This document shows positions 1 to 9,059 of a stretch of 64,000 bases of DNA, one piece after another. Made by a program: the position numbers and the translations under genes. The notes under the pieces were generated by a model, which was not told the DNA's origin, ran no database searches, and was given only the letters and a program-made list of their open reading frames with translations. The stretch is from contig CP051231.1 in the NCBI GenBank assembly GCA_017792405.1, forward strand, positions 1,550,890 to 1,614,889, written 5' to 3'. Each line of letters begins with the position of its first letter. Position 1 is the first letter of the stretch. Source of the stretch: Oceanicola sp. GTDB taxonomy: Bacteria; Pseudomonadota; Alphaproteobacteria; Rhodobacterales; Rhodobacteraceae.

Positions 1-1986
1 GGGCGCGCCTTTTTCCTGTAGGCTCTCAATGGCTTCGCCCGCGTTCTTGATCAGGTTGATCAGCGCCTGGCTGACCATGGTCTCATCGAGATCAGCCACC
101 ACGCCGCCGGTTTCATCCTCATACTTGAGCGCCTCCCCTTGGCTCTCGCGTTGGAGCAGCACGGCATCGCGGAGTACGGCCGAAAGATCCACGGGCTTCC
201 GGTCGGGTTCGGGCATGCGGGCGAACTTAGAGAACTCGTCGACGATGCGGCGCAGGTCACCGGTCTGGCGCACGATCACGCCAGTGAGCTGATCGAGGCT
301 TTCGGCCTCATCGCCCGCCATAGGCGTGAACTTGCGACGGATGCGCTCGGCGGAAAGCTGGATCGGGGTCAGCGGGTTCTTGATTTCATGGGCGATCCGG
401 CGGGCTACGTCGCCCCAGGCCGCCATTCGCTGGGCCGTTACCAGCTCCGACACGTCATCGAAGGCGACGACGTAGCCTTCGATCTCGCCTTCCTCTCCGC
501 GCCGCCGGGCCATGCGGACAAGCAGCGTTTCCAGCTTTCCCTTGCGGTTCAGGCGGATTTCTTCACGGGCGATCTCTTTTTCGCCGGTTCTCAGGCGCTC
601 AAGAAGGCCCGCAAACTCGGGGACGGCCTTGCCGACCGCCACATGCGGATCGCTCTCGTCGCTGAGGTCCAGCAGCGCCAGTGCGGAGCGGTTCATGAAC
701 TCAACCTGCCCTGCCGGATCCAGCCCGATCACCCCGGCCGTGACGGACGAGAGCACTTGCTCGAACAGGCGGCGGCGCTCTTCGATCCGAGCGGAGTTGT
801 CGAGCAGCCGGTCGCGCTGGCCTTTCAGCTGCCGGGTCATCTGGTTGAAGATCCGGCCCAGCATGGCGATTTCATCGTCGCCGGATTCCTCGATCACACG
901 CACGTCAAGGTCGCCTTCACCCACCCGTTGCGCGGCGCCGGTGAGGCGGCCGACCGGGCGGCTAAGGCGCTCGGCAAACCAGAGACCGAGCCAGACCGAG
1001 GCGAGGATGAGGATCACCGCAAAGCCCAGATAAATAACGCCAAACTCGAACAGCCTGCGCCCACGCTCCTGCTCGAGCTGGTTGTAAACGGTCACCGTCT
1101 CCTCGGTGTCATCGAGAAGGCTCAGCAGCTGGCCGTCCACCTCGCGCGAGACGTAGAGGAACCTGTCGGGGAAGGCGTTAAGCCGCAGAAGCGCGCGGAA
1201 TTCACTATTGGCCCAGTCCTCGATGATCACCGTCTCGCCTTCGCGGGCGGCCTGCATCTCTGGCTCGGTTGGCTTTTCAAAATCAAACAGATAGCTGCGT
1301 TCGCCACGCGCGCGGATCTCGCCGGTGCTGTCGATCACGAAAGCCTCTCGGAGCCCTCGCTGCACTTGCGCCTGCCCCTGCCCCAGCACCTGCCGGATCT
1401 GGCCGTCACTCACCGCGCCGCGGGCTGCGCGGGCGACATTGAGGTAGCCCGCCAGAACGGTGGCATCCTGCTCGAGGTCGCGACGGTGTTCCTCCTTGTA
1501 GGCCTGTGCGGCCTCCAGCGAGGCGCCGACCACCTCACGCACCCGGTCGGAGAACCAGCTTTCGAGGCCGAGGTTGATGGTGAGGCCCGCGAAGACGGCG
1601 ACCAGCACCGTGGGCACGGCGGCGATCAGTGCGAACACGCCGGTCAGGCGGAGGTGCAGCCGGGAGCCGGCAGACTTGCGGCGGCGCGCGGCGACCAGCT
1701 TGCCCACCTGCCACAGCACCAGCGCCGCGACGATCAGCACATAGACGATGTCAGCGAGGAGAATCGCCCGGAGCGCGGGCGAGTTGGCACCCTGCCCGAA
1801 GGGGCCGAGCGTCAGGTATGTTCCGATTGCCAGCGCAGGGCCAAGAACCACCAACGCGAGCGTCGCCGCGTTGCGCAAACGGCGCAATCTACGCAGTTTA
1901 ACAAGGCGTTCCCACCCAAACGCTCGTGCGGAGGACCCCACCGCGTGCCTCACATATCTTGTGCCCCCGAAGGGACATACCGCCAT
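1..1986 (-). CDS. ntrY: Nitrogen-regulation sensor histidine kinase NtrY (3' end outside window)
   Basis: Membrane-bound histidine kinase, expected to pair with the NtrX response regulator. Read on the minus strand, the N-terminus has hydrophobic helices, then a periplasmic stretch, a second helix and a HAMP region around 830-970. A PAS-like region follows, then the H-box AHEIKNPLTPIQLSAERI with the phospho-His at about residue 533 (codon 388-390). The N-box NLIKNAGEAIESL lies at the window edge, so the last part of the ATPase domain is missing. The ATG at 1984-1986 is the first in-frame start; GTG codons 11 and 15 residues downstream are alternatives. It lies 55 bases downstream of ntrC on the same strand, the usual dusB-ntrB-ntrC-ntrY-ntrX order of Rhodobacterales. 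NtrX would lie beyond the left edge. Confidence 0.9.
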   Translation of the reverse strand, partial: MAVCPFGGTRYVRHAVGSSARAFGWERLVKLRRLRRLRNAATLALVVLGPALAIGTYLTLGPFGQGANSPALRAILLADIVYVLIVAALVLWQVGKLVAARRRKSAGSRLHLRLTGVFALIAAVPTVLVAVFAGLTINLGLESWFSDRVREVVGASLEAAQAYKEEHRRDLEQDATVLAGYLNVARAARGAVSDGQIRQVLGQGQAQVQRGLREAFVIDSTGEIRARGERSYLFDFEKPTEPEMQAAREGETVIIEDWANSEFRALLRLNAFPDRFLYVSREVDGQLLSLLDDTEETVTVYNQLEQERGRRLFEFGVIYLGFAVILILASVWLGLWFAERLSRPVGRLTGAAQRVGEGDLDVRVIEESGDDEIAMLGRIFNQMTRQLKGQRDRLLDNSARIEERRRLFEQVLSSVTAGVIGLDPAGQVEFMNRSALALLDLSDESDPHVAVGKAVPEFAGLLERLRTGEKEIAREEIRLNRKGKLETLLVRMARRRGEEGEIEGYVVAFDDVSELVTAQRMAAWGDVARRIAHEIKNPLTPIQLSAERIRRKFTPMAGDEAESLDQLTGVIVRQTGDLRRIVDEFSKFARMPEPDRKPVDLSAVLRDAVLLQRESQGEALKYEDETGGVVADLDETMVSQALINLIKNAGEAIESLQEKGAP

Positions 1987-2041
1987 ATCCCGTGATCTCA
2001 ACGGAGGTCTGAGACCCCTCTGCCACGGCTCTGTTGCCCTT

Positions 2042-3412
2042 TTACATCAATTTGCGGCGGCGTGTCACCTGAATATCGAGGTCATTTATCTTCTTGCGGA
2101 GGGTATTTCGGTTGATGCCCAGCAAATCGGCGCATTTGGCCTGATTGCCGCCGGTGGCATCGAGCGCGATCTCGATCAGAGGCAGTTCAACCTCCTTGAG
2201 AATGCGGGTGTAGAGGCCCGGCGGCGGGAGAGCGCCGCCATGCAGGTCGAAGTAGCGGCGCAGGTGCTTGGCGACCGAGGCCGAGAGCTTCTCGCCGTCG
2301 CCGCCGCCCACCAGCGGCTCGATCTCGGGCTGGGAGGAAAGCACCGCCTCCACATCCGCGAGGCCGATCTGCTCTTCGGTGGCGGTCACCACTAGGCGGC
2401 GCACGGTGTTCTCCAACTGCCGCACGTTGCCGGGCCAACTGTAGGCGCGGATCAGGTCCATCGCGGGCCCGGCGATGCGGCGCGGGGCGCTGCCCTGCTC
2501 GGAGCGGGCCAGAAAGTGCTCGGCCAGCAGCGGGATGTCATCGACTCGTTCGCGGAGGGCGGGCACGTTGATGGTCACGCCGCCGAGCCGATAGAACAGA
2601 TCCTGCCGGAAGCCGCCGCCCTCCATCCGCTCCATCAGGTTGCCCTGCGAGGTGCTCATCACCCGCGGTGCGGAATCGCCGAAGGCATCGAGCATCCGCA
2701 CGATCCGGCCCTGAGCCTCATCATCAAGGTCGGCGATTTCATCGAAGAGGATCGAACCACCACGCGCCCGGGCAACCACTTGGGCCGGACCATCAGCGCC
2801 CTGAAGGTCACTCGGAGACACCACGACGAAAGGCAGCGTGCGCCGGTCGGAAAAGTCATGAATAGCACGTGCAATCAAGGACTTGCCGGTTCCGCTCTCA
2901 CCGGTGATCAGCACCGGAAGGTCAGTGTTCATGACCTTTGCCACCAGCCGATACAGCCCCTGCATCTGCGGCGTGCGCCCCACCAGCGGCAGATCGCTGT
3001 CGGACTGAGGTGCTTCCATCGTGTCGGCCTTCTGCGAGGCCAGCCGCCGCTTACTTTCCAATGCGCGGGCAGCGCGCTTCATCAAGTCGGGGAGGTCGAA
3101 AGGCTTGGGCAGGTAATCATAGGCCTCGGCCTCGGCGGCCTGAATGGCGGTCATGATCGTGTTCTGCGCCGAAATCACGATGACCGGCAGACCGGGCCGC
3201 TCGGCAGAGATTTTCGGGAGCGTTTCGAGCCCGTTGCCATCGGGCATGACCACGTCGGAGATCACCAGATCGCCCTTGCCCTCCTCGACCCAGCGCATGA
3301 GCGTGACCAGCGACGAGGTGGCGTGAACGCGGCAACCGGCGCGGGTCAGCGCCTGGGTGAGCACCGTGCGTATCGTGCGATCGTCATCTGCGACCAGTAC
3401 CGTTCCGTCCAT
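2042..3412 (-). CDS. ntrC: Nitrogen regulation response regulator NtrC, lacking the GAFTGA loop
   Basis: Two-component regulator of nitrogen assimilation, phosphorylated by NtrB. The receiver domain is residues 1-120, with acidic residues D9-D11, phospho-acceptor D53 and K103. An AAA+ domain runs about 140-370 with Walker A GESGTGKS at 171-178 and Walker B LFDEI near 224. A Fis-type helix-turn-helix ([21 protein letters not shown]) is at the C-terminus. The segment between Walker A and B is about 18 residues shorter than in enteric NtrC, and the sigma-54-contacting GAFTGA motif is absent. Rhodobacter capsulatus NtrC has the same deletion and activates sigma-70 polymerase, so the same mode is inferred here. 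It starts 12 bases after ntrB in the same operon. Confidence 0.95.
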   Translation of the reverse strand: MDGTVLVADDDRTIRTVLTQALTRAGCRVHATSSLVTLMRWVEEGKGDLVISDVVMPDGNGLETLPKISAERPGLPVIVISAQNTIMTAIQAAEAEAYDYLPKPFDLPDLMKRAARALESKRRLASQKADTMEAPQSDSDLPLVGRTPQMQGLYRLVAKVMNTDLPVLITGESGTGKSLIARAIHDFSDRRTLPFVVVSPSDLQGADGPAQVVARARGGSILFDEIADLDDEAQGRIVRMLDAFGDSAPRVMSTSQGNLMERMEGGGFRQDLFYRLGGVTINVPALRERVDDIPLLAEHFLARSEQGSAPRRIAGPAMDLIRAYSWPGNVRQLENTVRRLVVTATEEQIGLADVEAVLSSQPEIEPLVGGGDGEKLSASVAKHLRRYFDLHGGALPPPGLYTRILKEVELPLIEIALDATGGNQAKCADLLGINRNTLRKKINDLDIQVTRRRKLM

Positions 3413-3424
3413 CGCGACTAGCTC

Positions 3425-4516
3425 CTAGTAGTATTCACTATTGCTCAAGTCGGGCGCCACCTGCAGCGACACCCGAAAAACCGTTTTGCCCGGCACCGAA
3501 TCCACCTGAATCCAGCCGTTGTGTTCGCCGATGATCTTGCTCACCAGCGCCAGCCCGAGGCCGGTGCCGTTTTCGCGGCCCGAGACAAAGGGCTCGAAGA
3601 TCTCGTCGGCGATCTCCTCGGGCAGGCCCGGCCCGTTGTCGGTGATCTCGACCTGTAGCGGCACCGCCGCCCCGCGCCCGTCCTTGCCGCGCAGGCGGAG
3701 GGACAGGTCGTAGAAGGTGCGGATCTTGATCGTGCCCTCATGCTCCGGCCCCAGCTTTTCCGAGGCCTCGGCGGCGTTCTTCAGCAGGTTCAGGAATACC
3801 TGAAGCAACTGATCGGCATCCCCCAGCGTGGGTGGCAGCGAGGGGTCATAATCATCGCTGAACTTGATGCTGGCGGCAAAACCCACCTCGGCGGATTTGC
3901 GGGCGCGGTCGAGGATATCGTGAATGTTCACCGGGCGCATCAGTGGCGGGCGGACGTTGCCGAACTGCTCGACCTGCTCCAGCAGCTTCACGATGCGGCG
4001 GCTCTCGGCCACGATCAGATCGGTCAGCTCCAGCTCGGATTTGGGCAGGTTCATCGAGATGAGCTGCGCCGCACCGGTGATGCCCGCGAGCGGGTTCTTG
4101 ATTTCATGCGCCAGCATCTCGGCCATGCCGATGGCACTCTTGGCGGTGGCCTGAACCGAATGCGCCCGGCCGAGCTTGCCCGCGATCTCGCGCGGCGAGA
4201 TCAGCATGATGAGGCGCTTGCTGTCGTCGTTGAGCGGGGCGATCTGCAGATTGCAGTGAACCGGCGGGCGCTCGCCTGTGCCAAGATCGACATCGTTCAC
4301 AAAAAGCGCGGCCTGGTTCTTGCGGACACGTTCGAAGCCGCCCTCGAGCGGCGCGGCGACCATGATCTTGTCCCACACATGGTGGCCCTGCAGCGAGCGC
4401 AGGGAGGTGTTCAGAAAGGTTTCGGCGGCCGGGTTGATGTCGGCAATCTGGTCCTTGTCGTCGAGCAGAATCGCCGGAACCGGCAGCGACACCCAGATGA
4501 GATCGTCTTCCATCAT
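3425..4516 (-). CDS. ntrB: Nitrogen regulation sensor kinase NtrB (GlnL-type)
   Basis: Soluble PAS-containing histidine kinase/phosphatase that controls NtrC in response to PII proteins. The 363-residue protein has an N-terminal PAS domain (VPAILLDDKDQIADINPAAE, about residues 10-110), an H-box AEMLAHEIKNPLAGITGAAQLI near residue 140, and HATPase motifs LKNAAEA, EITDNGPGLP and GTGLGLALV toward the C-terminus. No membrane segment is visible. The start ATG overlaps the dusB stop by one base (TGATG), implying translational coupling; a second ATG follows immediately. Confidence 0.95.
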   Translation of the reverse strand: MMEDDLIWVSLPVPAILLDDKDQIADINPAAETFLNTSLRSLQGHHVWDKIMVAAPLEGGFERVRKNQAALFVNDVDLGTGERPPVHCNLQIAPLNDDSKRLIMLISPREIAGKLGRAHSVQATAKSAIGMAEMLAHEIKNPLAGITGAAQLISMNLPKSELELTDLIVAESRRIVKLLEQVEQFGNVRPPLMRPVNIHDILDRARKSAEVGFAASIKFSDDYDPSLPPTLGDADQLLQVFLNLLKNAAEASEKLGPEHEGTIKIRTFYDLSLRLRGKDGRGAAVPLQVEITDNGPGLPEEIADEIFEPFVSGRENGTGLGLALVSKIIGEHNGWIQVDSVPGKTVFRVSLQVAPDLSNSEYY

Positions 4517-5484
4517 CAGGCGGCCTCGCTCTGGCGGGCGGGAATTTCGGCGATGAGGGCGCGGACCTTGGCCGGGTCGGCCTCGGTGAGCACCATGCGG
4601 CGCAGCGCCGGGGGGGTGGCGCTCGCGTCCATGTACCAGCCGAGGTGCTTACGGGCGGTGCGGTTGCCGAGGGCCTCGCCGTAGAAGGCGATCATCGCGT
4701 CGTAGTGATCGAGGATCATCGCGGCGAGGTCCGCGCCCTGTGGAATGCTCGGTGCGGGCCCCTGCCCCATCGCATGGGCAATCTCGGCCAGCCGCCACGG
4801 CGCGCCCTGCGCCCCGCGCCCGACCATGACGCCATCGGCGCCCGAGGCCTTCAGCGCGGCGCGGGCCGAGGTGGCATCGATGATGTCGCCATTGGCGATG
4901 ACAGGGATCGAGACGGCTTCTTTCACCGCCCGGATCGCCGCCCAATCGGCACGGCCTTTATAAAACTGGCAGCGGGTGCGCCCGTGGATGGTGACCATCT
5001 GCACCCCAGCCTGCTCGGCGCGCGCGGCAAGCTCAGGTGCGTTGATCTGGCCGTCATCCCAGCCAAGGCGGCATTTGAGCGTGACCGGCACGCTGACGGC
5101 GCCCACAACGGCCTCGATCAGCGTGAGGGCGTGGTCGAGATCTTTCATCAGTGCGGAGCCGGACAGCCCGCCGGTGACCTTTTTGGCCGGGCAGCCCATG
5201 TTGATGTCGATGATCTGCGCGCCGTTTTCCTCGACCATCGCGGCGGCGCGGGCCATCCATGTGGCATCGCGGCCTGCGAGTTGGATCGAGGTGGCCTGCT
5301 CGCCGTAGCCGAGTTCGGCCTTTTCGCGCACGCCGGGCTTGGCCTGCACCATCTCCTGGCTGGCGACCATCTCCGAGACCACAAGCCCCGCGCCGAACCG
5401 CGCGACCAACTGCCGGAACGGCAGGTCGGTGATGCCCGCGAGTGGGGCGAGCAGGACCGGCGGGTCAAGTGTCAGGTTTGCCAC
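4516..5484 (-). CDS. dusB: tRNA-dihydrouridine synthase (NifR3/DusB)
   Basis: FMN-dependent reductase that converts uridine to dihydrouridine in tRNA. It is the first gene of the nifR3-ntrB-ntrC operon. Family signatures are PVLLAPLAGITDLPFRQLV at the N-terminus, the catalytic-Cys motif NMGCPAKKVTGGLSGSALM and the FMN-binding ANGDI...GADGVMVGRGAQGAPW. The reading frame extends upstream to 5553, but family alignment begins close to LTLDPPVLLAP. The GTG at 5484 (VANLTLDPP) is therefore preferred over the upstream ATG, giving 322 residues. The stop overlaps the ntrB start by one base. The upstream region to 5667 is a divergent promoter region shared with ispDF. Confidence 0.92.
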   Translation of the reverse strand: MANLTLDPPVLLAPLAGITDLPFRQLVARFGAGLVVSEMVASQEMVQAKPGVREKAELGYGEQATSIQLAGRDATWMARAAAMVEENGAQIIDINMGCPAKKVTGGLSGSALMKDLDHALTLIEAVVGAVSVPVTLKCRLGWDDGQINAPELAARAEQAGVQMVTIHGRTRCQFYKGRADWAAIRAVKEAVSIPVIANGDIIDATSARAALKASGADGVMVGRGAQGAPWRLAEIAHAMGQGPAPSIPQGADLAAMILDHYDAMIAFYGEALGNRTARKHLGWYMDASATPPALRRMVLTEADPAKVRALIAEIPARQSEAA

Positions 5485-5667
5485 GGAAACGGACAAATGC
5501 TTAATCCTTGTGCAACGCTTGCTACATATCCGATGGATTGCCCCGGAATGCAAAGCCTAGGGGTGGGGTTTTTCAGGGTCAGACGCAAAGCGATGAATTT
5601 TTAGGCGTGCGCCGGGAAGAAACCGCTTTGTGTTGCCCCTCGTTCCGGCAAAGCGTAGAGCGGTGCT

Positions 5668-6819
5668 GTGCCAAACCGCAGCCCGCATATCGCCGCATTG
5701 ATCGTCGCCGCCGGGCGCGGGACCCGTGCGGGTGGCGCCATTCCCAAACAATACCAGAGCCTTGGCGGCATGCCGTTACTGGTGCGCACGGTGGGTGTTT
5801 TCGCCGCGCATGAAAAAGTGGCAAGCGTGACGGTGGTGATCGGGGCGGCAGATGAGGCGCTGGTCGAGGCCGCACTGCCAGACGGCGTTGCGCGGGTGGT
5901 TGGCGCCGAAAGCCGGGCCGGATCGGTGGCGGCGGGGTTGGCCGCATTGCCCGAGGAGGCGAGCCATGTGCTGATCCATGATGGCGCGAGGCCGCTGGTG
6001 TCGAAGGCGCTGATTTCACGAGTGATTCAGGCGCTGGAAGATGCCGACGGCGCGGCCCCAGCGCTGGCGGTGACCGATGCGCTCTGGCGGGCCGAGGGCA
6101 CGCGGGTGACGGGGGTGCAGCCGCGTGACGGGTTGTGGCGGGCGCAGACGCCGCAGGGATTTGCGCTGGCACCGATCCGCGCAGCGCATGAGGCGTTTCA
6201 GGGCGAAGCGGCGGATGATGTTGAGGTGGCGCTGGCGGCGGGGATCGAGGTGGCACTGGTGCCGGGCGAAGAGCGAAACCTGAAGGTGACCCACCCCGAG
6301 GACTTTGCCCGCGCTGAGCGGATTTTGAAGGAAGATCAGATGGATATCCGGGTTGGCAACGGGTTTGACGTGCATCGCTTTGGCCCCGGAGACCATGTGG
6401 TGCTCTGCGGCGTGCGGGTGCCGCATGGGCGCGGGCTTCAGGGGCATTCGGATGCGGATGTTGGGATGCATGCGGTGACCGATGCGATCTATGGCGCGCT
6501 GGCCGAGGGCGACATTGGCCAGCATTTCCCGCCCAGCGACCCACAGTGGAAGGGCGCGGCGAGCGAGATTTTTCTCAAGCATGCCGTGGGTTTGGCCGGT
6601 GAGCGCGGGTTTGCCCTTGGCAATGTGGATCTCACGCTGATTTGCGAGCGCCCCAAAATCGGGCCGCAGGCGCAGGCGATGCGGGGCGAGATGGCGCGGA
6701 TTATGGGGTGCGATATGGGCCGGGTCTCGGTGAAGGCGACGACATCGGAGCGGCTCGGGTTCACCGGACGGGAAGAAGGGATCGCGGCGATGGCGACGGT
6801 TGTTCTGGTGCCGAAATGA
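5668..6819 (+). CDS. ispDF: Bifunctional IspD/IspF isoprenoid (MEP pathway) enzyme
   Basis: Fusion of 2-C-methyl-D-erythritol 4-phosphate cytidylyltransferase (IspD, residues 1 to about 223) and 2-C-methyl-D-erythritol 2,4-cyclodiphosphate synthase (IspF, from about residue 225, [14 protein letters not shown]). The IspD nucleotide-binding motif [13 protein letters not shown] and IHDGARPLV are present. The IspF metal-site motif DVHRF, the LQGHSDADV segment and the C-terminal [17 protein letters not shown] are intact. Both activities supply isopentenyl precursors. The start is a GTG at 5668. Its stop overlaps the pgpA start by four bases. Fusion of the two enzymes is common in Alphaproteobacteria. 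Confidence 0.95.
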   Translation: MPNRSPHIAALIVAAGRGTRAGGAIPKQYQSLGGMPLLVRTVGVFAAHEKVASVTVVIGAADEALVEAALPDGVARVVGAESRAGSVAAGLAALPEEASHVLIHDGARPLVSKALISRVIQALEDADGAAPALAVTDALWRAEGTRVTGVQPRDGLWRAQTPQGFALAPIRAAHEAFQGEAADDVEVALAAGIEVALVPGEERNLKVTHPEDFARAERILKEDQMDIRVGNGFDVHRFGPGDHVVLCGVRVPHGRGLQGHSDADVGMHAVTDAIYGALAEGDIGQHFPPSDPQWKGAASEIFLKHAVGLAGERGFALGNVDLTLICERPKIGPQAQAMRGEMARIMGCDMGRVSVKATTSERLGFTGREEGIAAMATVVLVPK

Positions 6820-7313
6820 ATGCGCTAACACATGGGATCGCCACGTTTTTCTGGGTCGGGCACCTGCGCCCTGCCCCCGGCACATGGGGCTCGCTGGCAG
6901 CGCTGCCCGCGGGCTATGCAGTAGCCTACGTTGCAGGCTTCTGGGGGCTGGTGCTGGCCACGCTCACCGGTTTTGCCTTGGGTCTCTGGGCCACGGCGGA
7001 GGAGACGCGGGGCAAGGCGGAGCATGACCCCTCGGAGATTGTGATCGACGAGGTGGCGGGCCAGTGGATTGCCCTGTTTCCAGTGGTTTACGGCGCATCG
7101 ATGATGGGCGCTGAGCTGTATCGGCTGTGGCCGGGCTGGGTGGCGGGTTTCGTGCTCTTCCGGTTGTTCGACATCTGGAAACCCCTGCTCGTCGGCTGGG
7201 CTGACCGGCGGGGAGATGCGCTGGGGGTCATGCTGGATGACGTGATCGCCGGGGTGCTTGCGGCCGTGGTGGTTATTGCGCTGGCCGGGCTGGCGCATGG
7301 GGTTCTGATGTGA
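6816..7313 (+). CDS. pgpA: Phosphatidylglycerophosphatase A
   Basis: Inner-membrane phosphatase that dephosphorylates phosphatidylglycerophosphate to phosphatidylglycerol. It is a 165-residue protein with several hydrophobic helices. The family motifs are [15 protein letters not shown] near the N-terminus and [18 protein letters not shown] in the middle. The reading frame is open upstream of 6816, but the ATG at 6816 overlaps the ispDF stop (ATGA) and matches the family N-terminus. The end overlaps the next gene by four bases, so ispDF-pgpA-cinA form a coupled operon. Confidence 0.92.
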   Translation: MNALTHGIATFFWVGHLRPAPGTWGSLAALPAGYAVAYVAGFWGLVLATLTGFALGLWATAEETRGKAEHDPSEIVIDEVAGQWIALFPVVYGASMMGAELYRLWPGWVAGFVLFRLFDIWKPLLVGWADRRGDALGVMLDDVIAGVLAAVVVIALAGLAHGVLM

Positions 7314-7783
7314 GCATCGCGGCAGAACTGATTGAAACTGCGCGTAAATCCGGCGCGATGCTCGCCACGGCAGAAAGTTGCACAGGCGGGCTGATTGCCG
7401 GGGCGATCACCGAGGTGCCGGGCTCATCTGACGTGTTCGACCGGGGCTTTGTGACCTACTCCAACGCGGCCAAGCGCGAGATGCTCGGCGTGGAAAATCA
7501 GACGCTTGAGGCCCATGGGGCGGTGTCTGAAGAGGTGGCTGCCGAGATGGCGAAAGGTGCTCTTGCCCGCTCAGAGGCCACCCTTGCCGTTTCGGTTACG
7601 GGCATCGCCGGGCCTGGAGGGTCGGAGCACAAGCCGGAAGGGCGGGTGTGCTTTGGGCTGGCGTGGGATCAGTTTGTGATCACAGAAACGGTCGAGTTTG
7701 GCGCAATCGGCCGGAGTTCGGTGCGGCAAGCAACTGTTAACCGTGCGCTGCGGCTCATGATCGCCAAGCTATCTCCGCAATAA
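7310..7783 (+). CDS. CinA C-terminal domain protein (nicotinamide-nucleotide amidase)
   Basis: Stand-alone CinA C-terminal domain of 157 residues. Members deamidate nicotinamide mononucleotide to nicotinate mononucleotide (PncC activity). Visible signatures are ATAESCTGGLIAGAITEVPGSS near the N-terminus and the GIAGPGG glycine loop. The N-terminal MoaB-like domain of full CinA is absent, as is usual for PncC. The GTG start at 7310 overlaps the pgpA stop by four bases. Confidence 0.9.
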   Translation: MSIAAELIETARKSGAMLATAESCTGGLIAGAITEVPGSSDVFDRGFVTYSNAAKREMLGVENQTLEAHGAVSEEVAAEMAKGALARSEATLAVSVTGIAGPGGSEHKPEGRVCFGLAWDQFVITETVEFGAIGRSSVRQATVNRALRLMIAKLSPQ

Positions 7784-7790
7784 CAGCCGC

Positions 7791-8285
7791 TTACGCGCCC
7801 TTCTTCACACCGTAGAGCGCCTCTGCCCGCCCTTCGAAGGCCCGCACGATGCGCTGCATGGCCTCGTTGAAGAACATCCCGGCCGCGCCTTGCAGGATCC
7901 GGTTCTTGAATTCGAAGTCCACCTCGAAGTGAACCTCGCAGCCGCCCTTCACATCCTTGAACTGCCAGACGGAGCGCATGTGCTTGAATGGCCCGTCGAT
8001 GTAGCGGGTTTCGATCCGCTTCGACTCAGGAAAGAGCCAGACCCTGCTGAGGAAGGTCTCACGAAAAACCTTAAATGAAATGACGAGATCGGCCTCCATG
8101 ATCTCGCAGCGGCCGAAGCGCTGCTGGCCGTGCTCCAGCTCCTCCGGGGCGACCGGCTTGCGGGAGCGCACGCGGGCTGCGGCGGTCCAGGGCAGGAACT
8201 TGGGGTAGTTGGCCACATCGGCGACCAGATCGTACATTTCCTGAGCGGAATAAGGGAGTTGGCGGGTCTCTGCGTGACGGGTCAT
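7791..8285 (-). CDS. Type II toxin RatA / COQ10-like START-domain protein
   Basis: A 164-residue protein of the SRPBCC (START) superfamily, the group containing mitochondrial COQ10 and E. coli RatA. The N-terminus RQLPYSAQEMYDLVADVANYPKFLPW and the C-terminus FFNEAMQRIVRAFEGRA match the family. The likely role is binding ubiquinone or a related lipid in support of respiration; this is inferred from the family. The ATG at 8285 (MTRHAETRQLPY) is chosen because upstream codons have no family similarity. It is convergent with cinA, with only seven bases between stops. Confidence 0.85.
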   Translation of the reverse strand: MTRHAETRQLPYSAQEMYDLVADVANYPKFLPWTAAARVRSRKPVAPEELEHGQQRFGRCEIMEADLVISFKVFRETFLSRVWLFPESKRIETRYIDGPFKHMRSVWQFKDVKGGCEVHFEVDFEFKNRILQGAAGMFFNEAMQRIVRAFEGRAEALYGVKKGA

Positions 8286-8355
8286 GAGGCCTGTATCATC
8301 GGGTCGGATTGCGCCATGATGAGCCCCAACGCGCTGGAGAATGCAAGGGGGACAC

Positions 8356-8901
8356 ATGCCGCAGCGACCGTATGTCATCGATCAGATGATCTCGGCCAAG
8401 GCGATTGCCGCGAAGATCGAGGAGCTGGCCCGCAGGATCGAGGCCGAGTTCAAGGGCACCGACAAGCTGGTGGTGATCGGCCTGTTGCGCGGCTCCTTCG
8501 TGTTCATCGCTGACCTCGTGCGCGAGATGGACCTGCCGCTGGAGGTGGATTTCATCGAGGCGTCAAGCTATGGCGACGCGATGGAGAGCAGCAAGGAAGT
8601 GCGCATTCTCAAAGACTTGCGCGGCGAAATTCATGGGCGCGATGTGCTCGTGGTCGAAGATATCGTGGACACTGGCTTCACTCTGCATCACGTGATCCAC
8701 ATGCTGAAGGCACGCGAGCCCGCCAAGCTGCGCACCATCGCCCTGCTCGACAAACCCTCGCGCCGGGAAGTGGATTTTGCCGCTGATTTCATAGGCTTCG
8801 ACATCCCGGATGAATTTGTCGTGGGCTATGGGATCGACTATGCGCAGCGCAACCGCGACCTGCCCTTCATCGGCAAAGTGCGGTTCACCGAAGAGGCATA
8901 G
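8356..8901 (+). CDS. hpt: Hypoxanthine phosphoribosyltransferase
   Basis: Purine-salvage enzyme that makes IMP (or GMP) from hypoxanthine/guanine and PRPP. The PRPP-binding motif [14 protein letters not shown] and the flexible-loop ASSYG segment are present, as is the C-terminal [11 protein letters not shown] motif. Of two in-frame ATGs at 8341 and 8356, the second is preferred: it follows an AAGGGGG ribosome-binding sequence at 8345-8351 and yields [11 protein letters not shown], giving 181 residues. Confidence 0.93.
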   Translation: MPQRPYVIDQMISAKAIAAKIEELARRIEAEFKGTDKLVVIGLLRGSFVFIADLVREMDLPLEVDFIEASSYGDAMESSKEVRILKDLRGEIHGRDVLVVEDIVDTGFTLHHVIHMLKAREPAKLRTIALLDKPSRREVDFAADFIGFDIPDEFVVGYGIDYAQRNRDLPFIGKVRFTEEA

Positions 8902-9059
8902 GGCGCTGGCTGCAGAAGGCGTTAACAGGTGGCGTTAACCCCGCTGCAGCGCCGATACAAAATTGATGCACAACTGATGCACATTCCATGCGCATGTCAG
9001 ATGACATAGGTCGAAGAACCTTTCGGGACCGCGCGGCGCTGTGATCACAGTTGCGACGG
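8902..9059. repeat. Short repeats between two convergent genes
   Basis: This 158-base gap separates the ends of hpt and the Sel1 gene, so neither needs a promoter here. It contains two copies of GGCGTTAAC (8918-8926 and 8931-8939), two copies of TGATGCACA exactly 11 bases apart (8964-8972 and 8975-8983), and an inverted repeat ATGTCA-GA-TGACAT (8994-9007). No coding capacity is apparent. The function is unknown. Confidence 0.5.

Noticed and set aside
139..1995. Long open frame on the plus strand opposite ntrY
   Set aside because: It lies wholly antisense to a clear histidine kinase; high GC leaves opposite frames open by chance and its protein has no family features.
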